The notes under the pieces are model-generated. The model was not told the origin of the DNA. It saw nothing but the letters and a program-made list of their open reading frames with translations, and did not search any database. Below, piece by piece: positions 33,001 to 42,300 of a stretch of 64,000 nt of DNA; position 1 is the first letter of the stretch, and each line of letters opens with the position of its first letter. This DNA is from Asterochloris sp. CNOR1 (lineage: Eukaryota > Chlorophyta > Trebouxiophyceae > Trebouxiales > Trebouxiaceae). Location of the stretch: NCBI GenBank assembly GCA_963969365.1, contig OZ017759.1:248001-312000 (forward strand), read 5' to 3'. The position numbers were made by a program, and so were the translations under genes.

Positions 33001-35310
33001 CCTCACACAGCCCGGCACCCTCCTGCTGCAGGCAGGCCGAGCCCGCCGACCTGCAGCGCTTTGGCGACCACATTGCCTCCAGCTTCCTGCCCAACACGGT
33101 GATTGTGGACGCGACAGCCAGCGAGGCCCCCCCCGCACACTACATGGAGTGGCTGCAGCGAGGCATCCACATCATCACCCCCAACAAGAAGCTGGGCTCA
33201 GGGCCCCTGGACCACTACCGGCAGCTGAGGAAGTTCCAGCGGGACTCGTACATCCGCCAGTTCCAGCGAGAGTTCAACATCCACTTCCTGTATGAGGTGA
33301 GGTTCACTTGCATTGGTGGTATGGTGGCCTTTTGTGCACAGAGCAGGTGCCTGTACGCTTTGCCGTGGGCATGGTGCATCAGCACTTCCACCAGGAGTTT
33401 GACATTCACTTCCTGTATTGGGTGAGGAGCATGCCGTGTTAAATCTGCAAAAGACTTTGCACACAACAGCACCCCATGTGGGATGCAGTCGAGCAATGGA
33501 AGAGCCTGGTGCATGTACCGTCTCACCGTGACGCCCTTTGCCACGCAGGCCACAGTTGGCGCCGGCCTGCCCGTGATCGCCACCCTGCAGCATCTGGTGC
33601 ACACAGGCGACAAGATCACGCGTATTGAGGGCATCTTCAGTGGCACTCTTTCCTACATCTTCAACTCCTTCACAGCCGGCACCAGGTTCTCTGAGGTGGT
33701 GGCCACAGCCAAGGAGCTGGGGTACACTGAGCCAGACCCCAGGGATGACCTGGCAGGCATGGATGTGGCGAGGAAGGTCACCATCCTGGCTAGGTGAGGC
33801 TGGTCAAAGCTTGAGCATTGCAGACTGGCTTCTTGAAAGACCCAGGACACATGCCTTGTCTGGGCAGCACAGGACAAGATGTTTCAGGCGCTACATGCTT
33901 TCAGCATGATGTTGTGCTGCAGAGGAGTTGTGCCTGGACAACAGCCTGATGGTGTGCTGCAGCAGGACAGTAGTATGTGTGACAGCATGCACCCTGCCAC
34001 AGTTGTGAGGGGGAAGCCGCATCGACACCGCCCAGACAGTCCTGGTGCTTCATGTTGTAAGAGACTGTCTTCTACTGCTGTTGCTGCTGGTCTGGCAGGC
34101 AGCCTGCTCTGTACACAGGAGTGAGCCGTGTTGGTGCTGTGCACAGGGGCGGGCATTCAGGTGGCAGCGCTGTAGAGGTTGCGCTGCAGAGGTTGTGCTG
34201 TGCACGGCTGATGCTCCACCACGGTCTGCAGGGAGGCTGGCCTCATGTTGGAGCTGGGTGAGGTGGCGGTGCAGAGCCTGGTGCCTGAGCCCCTACAGTC
34301 GGCGGAGACGCCGGCAGCATACATGAAGGCGCTCCCTGAGTTTGACAGCGACATGGACGCGCAGCTGCAGGCTGCAGAGGCAGAGGACCAGTGCCTGCGC
34401 TTTGTGGGTAAGCAGCAGCGCAAACAAACAGCTAGAATCTGCATGGTGTGTGTAAAGCAAGGGCACCCTCACTCAGCCGCGCATGGTGACAAGCGAGCAA
34501 AGCATGCAGCTGCTCTTGCAAAGCGTGTTGTGTGGGGCTGCCACAGTGCAGAGTTTGTTCAGCGGGAAGCGCTCCTGTCCCTCAATGTGTCCGTGCATGG
34601 GAGTGTTGTGCTGCTCCTCTGGAGCACAGCTGTGGTCAGAGGGTAGTAACAGACATGTCTGGCTCTAGCTGCATGGCACGCCATAGAGCCATGCCGCAGC
34701 TGTGGCTGTGCTGCTCGTTGATGCACTCCGCCGCCACTCTTTGCGTCTGCCCTTGTGCAGGCGTGGTGGATGTGGCCAACGGCAGCGGCAGCGTGGAGTT
34801 GAAACGATACCCCAAGAGCCACCCCTTTGCGCAGCTGAGCGGCAGCGACAACATCATTGCCTTCACCACCCAGAGATATGCAGCCCAGCCCCTCATAGTC
34901 AGGTGAGCAGTCTTTGTGAGGTATCCTCGTCAGGTGAGGCGTCTTTGTGAGGGCATGGTCTGGCCAGCAGACGAGCCTTTCAGAGTTGCATGGGCTGTGC
35001 TTGTGGCAGCACAGTTCTCCCCTCCCCTTCTGCTCGGCCCCTCACATCTGGATGAGTTTGTGGAACAAGCTCATGCTGCAGCAGACTCTACACCTCAACG
35101 GAAGTGGACTGCCGTCAAGTGGGTAATGTGCTGTTGCAGCTGCCGCCCCTGCCAGCTGGCCCTCATCAAGCTGCCCCAGCAGCCACTGCATCTGATGACG
35201 CCTTCACTGCCGTTATGCGCAGGGGCCCTGGAGCAGGCAGGGAAGTCACAGCTGGCGGCGTTTTCAGCGACCTTTTGCGGCTTGCTGCATATCTGGGCGC
35301 TCCCTCCTAG
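27040..35310 (+). CDS. AK-HSDH: bifunctional aspartokinase-homoserine dehydrogenase, plastid-targeted, 933 aa
   Basis: Seventeen exons join in phase: 27,040-27,306, 27,436-27,654, 28,123-28,243, 28,681-28,811, 29,055-29,198, 29,621-29,743, 29,988-30,144, 30,332-30,432, 30,659-30,825, 31,158-31,310, 31,916-32,102, 32,341-32,456, 33,032-33,296, 33,549-33,793, 34,232-34,407, 34,761-34,902 and 35,223-35,310. Residues 1-89 are a Ser/Arg/Ala-rich transit peptide. The kinase domain starts VHKFGGTC, with VVVVSAM, FSDFVVGYGE, RNGSDYSATI and WTDVNGVYSADPRK. Two ACT domains follow (GTGMVGVPGTAS; IISQASSEHS type; VLAAVGQQMA; AIAQGCSEYNI). The dehydrogenase half (about 560-933) has IGIVGMSGQIG, TPNKKLGSGPLD, GIFSGTLSYIFN, EPDPRDDLAGMDVARK and VRGPGAG. 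It catalyses the first and third steps from aspartate to threonine, methionine and isoleucine. The ACT domains normally give threonine feedback. Odd: a 27-bp in-frame duplication in exon 13. Confidence 0.97.
33261..33424 (+). repeat. duplicated 3' edge of AK-HSDH exon 13 with its donor
   Basis: The end of exon 13 (ttcaacatccacttcctgta, TGAG, then gtgagg; donor at 33,297) is repeated at 33,382-33,427 (tttgacattcacttcctgta, TTGG, then gtgagg; donor at 33,422). Spacing is 125 bp, not a multiple of three. Using the second donor would shift the frame, so it is probably a decoy or a poisoned alternative site. Confidence 0.8.
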
Positions 35311-35372
35311 AAGTCATTCCCTCAGGCCCCCTCTCTCAGCTTGTAGCTTTAGTCTCAGCCCCCTTTCATGCT

Positions 35373-35377
35373 TTACA
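35373..35377 (-). terminator. TGTAA poly(A) element for the SDR gene
   Basis: On the minus strand TGTAA lies 101 nt past the SDR stop, between the two convergent stops. A similar TGTAA lies 147 nt past the rolling-stone-like gene (17,927-17,923, minus). Confidence 0.4.
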
Positions 35378-35456
35378 GTTCTAGATAATGGGCATGCTAT
35401 TGATCAGCATTATAATCTCAGGCGTAATTGAGGCTTGACTTGCCAATGAAGCAGGT

Positions 35457-35461
35457 GTGTA
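35457..35461 (+). terminator. TGTAA poly(A) element for AK-HSDH
   Basis: TGTAA, the usual chlorophyte polyadenylation element, lies 147 nt past the AK-HSDH stop. It is just before the end of the convergent SDR gene, so the two transcripts probably overlap at their ends. Confidence 0.4.
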
Positions 35462-35477
35462 ATCAGTGCTTTGTGCA

Positions 35478-36791
35478 CTACCACTTTTCGGAGAAGGGTC
35501 TCATGTCCAGCTCTTGTGTCCATGCACTGGACGACTGCTTGTGCAGGAACCAGTATGTGTCTGCAATTGCTTCGGGATCCAGGTAGCTGCAACAGAAGGA
35601 GGTGCTCTCAGCGGCATGCCAGAAACAAGCTCCAGAAAGCAGTGGTGTGCAAGGAAGGGCGTGCTTACGTATCCATTGGCTTGTCGGGCATCCTGGCTTT
35701 CATCCTTTCGCTGAATATCTGACCATCTATGTTGACCAGCGCAACATGCACTTTCTGCGGCATATCAGGCCTCTGTGAGCGTTTGTGCCTCAGCACAGGA
35801 GCATCTACTTCAATGGAGTCACACACCTTGGGCTGGAACTCCCTTGCCAGCGACTGTGCCAGAGACCTGAGAGCAAACTTGGGTGCTGACAGCAGAATGA
35901 ACTTGGCTGAGCCGCGAAGCGCTGCAGTGGCACCTGCATGCCGAGAAGGACGAGTGTTAGGTGCACAAAGTGGTGATGCCAAGCCCAGCTTCTGCCTGAC
36001 CTGTGAAGATGATGGTGCCACTCTCATTCTCAACCATGGCTGGCAGCACCTGCAGGCATTTGCAGCATGTGGACCAACTGAAGAACGGCGCAGCAAGTTC
36101 CAGCTCTGCCACGGACCTCCTGTGCAGCAGCCAGCGCTCCGACGACGCCCGAATTGAAGCTCGCCGCAAATTGCTCAGGCTTGATATCCAGGACACCTGT
36201 AGGCCATCAGGCGCCGCTCAGCAGCAGGCACAGCCCATCTGTGCAGGCATAGCTTCCAACAAGGCCTCACCTGGTGGTGGCCAGCTGATGCCGCCAGGGC
36301 CAGCATTGTAGATGAGCACCTGCATTGCAACATCCAAACTGAGCTCCTGGTGCCCTGTGAGACAGCTCAGGCAGCACTCGGCGCCCTCACCTCAGGGCTG
36401 CCTAGCTGCTGCTTGATCTGTTGAAAGGTCTTGGCAAGGTCAGCAGGGGACCCTGCGTGCATGTGATCCATGTGATGCCTGGTGTCCGGGGCATGCGCAG
36501 GAGAGTGGCCATCTGCCAATCACATCAGCTTGCCTGCATCGGTGGGGAAGCTGACGGCGTGGCCCCCTGCAGCGGTGATCTCCTGTTCAACAGGCTGCAG
36601 GCTGGAGGGACTGCGCGAGACCAGCGCCACCTTGTAGCCCTCCCTGGCAAATCTCCTTGCCGCAGCAGCCCCCAGGCCTGCATTCAAGTTCCAGCAGAAG
36701 TGGGGTGGAGCTGGATCTGATGATCACACACTTGTGCATGATGCTGACCTGGCCCAATGCCCACAACAACTGCAGTCTTTGCTAGAGCCAT
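35478..36791 (-). CDS. short-chain dehydrogenase/reductase (SDR), about 233 aa
   Basis: Nine exons join in phase. They start 36,791-36,749, 36,677-36,534 and 36,452-36,391, continue with VLIYNAGPGGISW, KPEQFAASFNSG, MVENESGTIIFTG, GATAALRGSAKF and VHVALVNIDGQIF, and end DPEAIADTYWFLH...FSEKW and TAG at 35,480-35,478. The NAD(P) motif is GIGPGLGAAAARRFA and the NAG motif is present. At the usual YxxxK site the protein reads LSAPKFALRSLAQSLARE, so Lys is kept and Tyr is replaced. This variant is typical of one SDR subfamily found in bacteria and plants, so it does not by itself mean loss of activity. Substrate unknown. Intron 2 has a GC donor (GATGCAG|GCAAGC). Tail to tail with AK-HSDH, 167 bp between stops. 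Confidence 0.93.
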
Positions 36792-37461
36792 GCTGCTCAG
36801 TTGATGGAGCTGAGCTTTCTTCACTTTAATGATGCCATTGTCTCATGTGGGAGTTTCCTTCTATTCATTCTCCCATTATGTAATGTGAGACTTTCTCTTT
36901 TTTGGTTGTAGGAGGAGAAGTGTCACATCTGACTGCATTGCTAGCAGGTTCTGCCGGCAAGTGAAGGGGCTGTGCTGATGTTCAGAGGTTGTTCCATAAT
37001 TCTGAGTTGGCCTTTGTGGTCTGCTTCAGGCAGAGATCCTCAGCTAGGTCACATGCCATGGCCTTCCAACTGTCATACACAAGTGCTTACGGACACATGG
37101 CAAGCACCCCATGCCTGATTCCCAACCACCGGCCTCAAGTTGTGTGCTCTCTTCAGTGTTGCATCAGACATCACCAGCCAGCAAGATACCCAGCAGAGAG
37201 ATTGAAGCACCAAGCTCCTGATGAGCCTTTAAGCCTTGGACTGTGAAGCAGAAGCATATGGTGAGGCTGTGCAAATAAGACTTGCCAACTGTTCAGGTTT
37301 GGGGCCACATTTGTCTTAAGTAGCCCCAAGTCAAGGTACTCTCAAGTGCTTGGCAGGGGTAGAGTCTCCGCAGTGGTGCACAACCCAAGCAAAGTCGTCA
37401 TATGGACATAGCTATATGGTTATGTATTGCTTTTATTACAGGGTCGCCCGCCACGACTCTG
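36792..37461. other. intergenic stretch
   Basis: 5' flank of the SDR gene and upstream region of the tRNA. No gene was recognised. Confidence 0.4.
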
Positions 37462-37554
37462 TCTCCCGTAGCTCAGTTGGTTAGAGCCCTGGTCTTATGA
37501 GCCAGAGGTCGAGGGTTCGAGGATGTTTTAATTCAGTAAGCCCCTCTGGGAGAA
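37462..37554 (+). tRNA. tRNA gene, anticodon apparently UAU (Ile), with enlarged T-loop
   Basis: The cloverleaf is complete. The acceptor stem is TCTCCCG (37,462-37,468) with TGGGAGA (37,547-37,553, one G-U) and a discriminator A. The D arm is GCTC...GAGC with the AGTTGGTTA loop. The anticodon stem is CTGGT/GCCAG around loop CTTATGA, so the anticodon reads TAT. The variable loop is AGGTC. The T stem is GAGGG (37,511-37,515) with CCCTC (37,542-37,546). The T loop should be seven bases (TTCGAxx) but is 26 (37,516-37,541), an insertion of about 19 nt, gatgttttaattcagtaag, after TTCGAG. Removing it restores TTCGAGC and a normal tRNA. This resembles the out-of-place tRNA introns known from some algae. 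G at position 37 is unusual for an Ile(UAU) tRNA. A TTTT run follows at about 37,564. It could also be a pseudogene. Confidence 0.7.
37522..37540 (+). other. 19-nt insertion in the tRNA T-loop (candidate ectopic intron)
   Basis: These bases interrupt the T loop and the end of the internal B-box promoter. Both flanking stems stay perfectly paired, as expected if the insertion is removed from the transcript. Confidence 0.5.
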
Positions 37555-38778
37555 GCCATAGAATTTTAGTTATGTATACGACATACCGGCAGGTGTTGCT
37601 TTGTTACCCTTCCGGCTGCTTGGCGTGAAAGGACATGCAGTTTCCTGTCGTTTTGATCTTCAGCAGGTAGGGAATGGTTTTCTAGTTCGGCCGTTGCAAC
37701 ATGCATGTACAGTGAAGTACCCTTTCTGAGGAAGCCTCGTGCATGCCTATGCCCCAACATTGTTCTAGATAAGCCCTGCTGTGCCCTGTTGCTGTGCCAC
37801 TTCATTCACAGCATCCCTTGCATCAACACAGCTCGATGTGGATGGCAAAATCAAATGCACAACCGCTGTGCAGGCAGGCTGAGGCTACCATCAGGCCGAG
37901 GTGCATGTCACTTAGCATCCCAGAGCTTATAGTTTCATGTACATGGCACACAATTATATGATATCGTCACTGAGTGCATGTGCTTTCAGATGGTGCAGTG
38001 TCAGCAAACTGTTTTGCTTGTGGCCCAAGCTTGGCAAGAAGGGCCTTGGGTCAACCGGCCCTCACTGGGCCGTTTGGGTTGCCTTAGTGAGGGGCCATGT
38101 GTGATCAGCTCGCCTGGACATGTAATGCCTGTGTGTGACTGGCTCAACTTCAACGGTGCAGGGGCAGGCAGAGGCGCAAAGAATGCCGTACCTCTCTAAA
38201 CCTGATACTGACTCCCCAGCTGTCCACTGCTGCTGAGAGGCCTGCCTCCCCTGCACCTATGCAAGCTTTCTTCCCGGCTCTTCCACGCTACAGGCTGGCC
38301 TGCACATGACCGAAGGGCAGCCAGGCATGGCAAATCGAAGGTGTTGGTGTTGCCCGCTGCCATGGCTCCACCTGAGGTGCTGAAAGGCGATTGGCATGCA
38401 GATACCAGACTGGATGGCACCAATGGACCTGACCTCTAGCTGAGTACTGTCTTCCCTAGAAGTTTGCGCAGTGGGCTCCTCCTATCCTGGTACAGTCATG
38501 TGCGTGCAGGGCGCTGTATGAAGACTGCATGAGGCCTTATCTGGTGCTGCGGGCTGGGCCATACACTGCTTCAAGAAGGTTTCGGTGCCTGCTGTATTGC
38601 TCCACAAGGAGGGCTCCCAGCAGGTGATCATGAAACGGGCGGCTTTGAGGGGAGTTCTGATTGAGGTGAGTTAATCATGCAAGAGAAATCATGTAGAAAT
38701 CATGCAGAATGTGCTCAAGCTGCCGGCAAAAGTTTGACCTTGACTGATCTGTACCCACTCTAGTCTTCTTCAGGGGGA
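37555..38778. other. intergenic stretch
   Basis: Between the tRNA and EMC6. A short frame ATGAAACGGGCGGC (38,632 on) followed by a gtgagt donor could be a 5' leader exon of EMC6, but joining it in frame meets a stop, so it is not included in the CDS. Nothing else was recognised. Confidence 0.4.
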
Positions 38779-39277
38779 ATGCTGCAGCCACCTGTGACCC
38801 TGCCCCCTTCAGTCAGCAAGGGGCTGCCATTCGGTCAGGACCTGCTCAATGGTTCTGCCATCAGACACAATGCCACAGTGCTGTCGTTCAAGTAAGTGTT
38901 CTGCTTTTCATGTGCTTGCACAAGACGCTTCCTGACATGTCCTCTCATTTCCTGCAGCCGGGTCTTTGCCTCCCTGCTGGCAGGCCTTGTAGCAGGTGTT
39001 TGGGGCATCACAGGATGGAGTGGCTTTGCGTACTACTTTATAGCACATCTGCTGGTGAGCCATGTGATGCCAGTCAAGATTCAGCTCTTCTCAAGCTCAC
39101 TTGTGTCGGTGCGCACCGCAGCTCACCATCCCACTATACTTCAAGGCCAACTTTGCCCCTCAGCGCTACTTCCAGAGTAACAAGGCACTGTGGATGGACA
39201 ATGTTGTTGACAGCACATCCGTTCTGACCTTCATTTTGTTCTGGACTTTGTCAAACAATTTCGTGCACCTGTTCTAG
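38779..39277 (+). CDS. EMC6: EMC6, ER membrane protein complex subunit 6, 121 aa
   Basis: Three exons join in phase: 38,779-38,891, 38,958-39,054 and 39,122-39,277. It starts MLQPPVTLPPSVSKG. The conserved core reads IRHNATVLSFNRVFASLLAG, LVAGVWGITGWSGFAYYF, IAHLLLTIPLYFKANF, YFQSNKALWMDN and SVLTFILFWTLSNNFVHLF. These match the family's RxNxxxLxFxR motif, the GxxGLTG-type first hairpin and the TYVLFWTxxYxxVHxx end. EMC6 is an integral subunit of the complex that inserts tail-anchored and multispan proteins into the ER membrane. Length fits the family (about 110). Its stop is 69 bp from the stop of SKI2 on the other strand. Confidence 0.93.
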
Positions 39278-39346
39278 TAGAAGAGGAGACATGAATGAAT
39301 GCGCTTTGCATACATGCATTCTGCATGACTGCATCAGACCAGTGCC

Positions 39347-42300
39347 TCAAGCCACATAGAGGCTACCAGCAAAGATGACGTCTCGCTTGATGGCTGCAGA
39401 GGCTTGCTCAATCTGCTGGTACAGGTGGGTGTTGCCCATCACACGGGCAGCATCCCTGCATTCGCGACAGATCTCGTCCAGGCGCACCATGCAGCGCACG
39501 ATGCTGCCCTCCATGACATCTGTCAGGTGGCAGATCTCCTCAAAGGGCGTCCCGCAGGCCCACTCGTACACAGCCTGCAGTGCAGCAGGCAGCCTTGTAA
39601 GGATATGCAACGTGCTGCTGACAGCTCCCTAGCAGCATGCAGGTCTGATATACTGGATGGGGGTGATCACATAATTGGGCAGCCAGGTGACTTGGACCCC
39701 AGTGTGCTGCAGCCTGCCTCTGCAGGACCTCCCTTAGACAAAACTGCCTCAGCACATTGTTTCTCCCTGCTCACCTGCATGAGCCCCCATTTGAGGACAC
39801 CTCGCGCAAACTCGGCTGGCACAATGTCCAGCCCACACTGCTGCTGCACCTTCCCAGCCTGCTCTGCTAGGGCAACCATCTGCTCCTTGGCAGCAGCCAA
39901 CCCAGGAGTTGGGGGCGCAGCATCCACCTGACTCTTCTCCTGCAAGGCTTCTGAAGGGCTGTGGCATGGCCGTCTGTGCACTTGTTGAAAACAGGCGTGC
40001 TTGTCAAGGCAGACATGCCTGTCAACACAGCAAATGATTTGGCTGGTGGGACCGCAGCAGCGGCCGGCAAGGCTCACCCAGGAAGCTGCACTGTGCACAG
40101 ATTTCTGCTGAGGTCCTTCAGAACTAGCAGTGAATATATCAGACTGCTGACCTGAAACACCAGCGCTGACAGCACTGCGACAGCCTCTTCAGGGGTGAGC
40201 TCTGCCAGCACACCGGCAAAGATCATCTCTGTGGTGACGAGCTCATCCCCACTGTTGATCTCGCAGGCCACCCTGCCCTGCAGTTTGCCAGGAACTGTGA
40301 GCCTTCTGGCTCAGGAGGTTTGCAAGCGTCTCTGGGGATGTTGAGGGTGTTGCATGCGGCAGCAAGCTTTGTAGCTCAGCGGCCAAGGTGCTGCTGCGAA
40401 CTGATGGCAGCTCCTCCGTCGCAATGGAGACGAATCAGTTTAGATTGCCCCTCTTGGTGTGCATGAGGAGATTGATCACTTACATTCTCACATGAACAAG
40501 TGGGAAAGGCTTGTGAATTGCCCCACCTTGAGCTGCACAGTGTTGTCTTCGCCCACATACCCCATCTCCTGCAGGACCTTCACACGCTGCTGAAACTCGG
40601 GCATCTGCTGCAGGTTGGCGTCTGACAGCTGGTGGGCCAAGCCCCGCAGGCGTGCAGCCAGCAGGGCCTCAGAGCGCACCAGGGCGACCATCTCTCCCAG
40701 GGCTGGCTCCCGCTGGCAAGGCAGAGCCGCCCGCGCCTGCATGGTATACAAGCAGGCTGGGACTCTTGTCTCAGCTGGCCAACTTCACAGATGCGAGGGC
40801 CGCCATGCACTGGCAGCGCAGGCCGGCCCGTGTTCTTGGGGTGAAACAGGCATGCTGTGCTGGCAGCACTGATTGCTGATCCCCTCGTGTGGCGTCAGAG
40901 CCAAACCCAGGGCGGGCTTGTGCCCAAGGAGCAGGGCGAACCACACCTGCACATTTGAGGCGCCGTGACACTCCATGTGCAGGATGAAGCCTCCTGTGGC
41001 TGGCCCACATGTCCCCGCCAGTACCCCACCCATTTCCCCATGGAACCATGTTGCCTTCAGTGTGTGCATGCTGCTTTGAGCGCGGGGCGGCCCTCAACAT
41101 GACCGTTATGCTGTAAGCTTCCCACCTGTGATTGGAGAGAAGCCATGCCACAGCTGACTAGACAGGAGCAATGGTGGCTCACCTCAACATGACCACATGC
41201 CCTCCACCAACACATGTACTGGCCTGAGCTAGACCCTGTACCCACCTGCATGAGCTGCTGGTGCTCCCTGACGGCCTGCACCACCTCCAGCTGGTTCAGC
41301 TTGAGGTCAGCCACAGGATCCATGGCAGGGGGGCCGGCCCCCACAGCTGTGGCCTCCTCCTGTGCCCGCTGCAGCTGCAGCACGAGCGCTGACAGGGCCT
41401 GGGGGGCCTCAGGGTCCAGCACTGTGGCGGGGTCCACCCGCAGCTTCTGCTTGCAGATGGCCTCGATGCTGCTGCAGGGCGCCTGCAGGCAATGGAGGCA
41501 ACCCCGCACTTGCACTGCACCAATGTCAGTGAAATGCAGGTGTGGCTTGAAGCACAAAGGCCACGGTGCTCGGCCCCTGATGGGCGCTGTCATTGCTGTG
41601 CTTGCCAACACATCTTGGGCCCTGCAGCCATTGCTGGCAGGCTTGGTTTTGTGAAGCTTGGTGCAGATCTCACAGTCTGTGCCACCATGAACAGAGCGAC
41701 AGGCCGCCATATCAGTACTGCGCACCTCTTGAAGGACATAAGAGGCACCTGACACCACCCCGTAGCGTGGTAGCCTGCCGGGACCCTTGCGTGCCTCAGC
41801 AGCCTTGCCAGCTGCAGCAGTCCATCGACTGTGTAAGCTGCTATGACACCAGACGGCATGGCTGCATAGCTGCCAATACGCACCAGCAAAGGCACTGCGG
41901 TGGCAGGGCATGCAACAAGCCCTCAACAGACCCATACCCTGTTCTGCTCCTGCAGCATGCTGGATGGTTGCTCCCTCAAGCAGGCCCCCACCTTTCAGAG
42001 TAAAGCCCTGCAGGAACCCGTCGTCGGGTGTGGAGGGCCTGCGGCTCTCTTCAGGAGGCGGCTCTGCTGCGCCGTCTGCTGTGCCATCGAGAGGACTGGA
42101 GCGGCGCAAGGACAGCACATAATACCGGCGATCAGCTGCACCAGACAGACACAGCAGCTGAGCTGCCCGGCCACAGATGTAGCAGGAGGACAGTCACCTT
42201 GGCAGGGGCAGTAAGCATGAGGGCCAGAGCGGGGACGACCAACAGTCAACGGCTGGCAGTTGCCAAACGTCCATCACTGCCAGCGGGGTGTCTGCCATGC

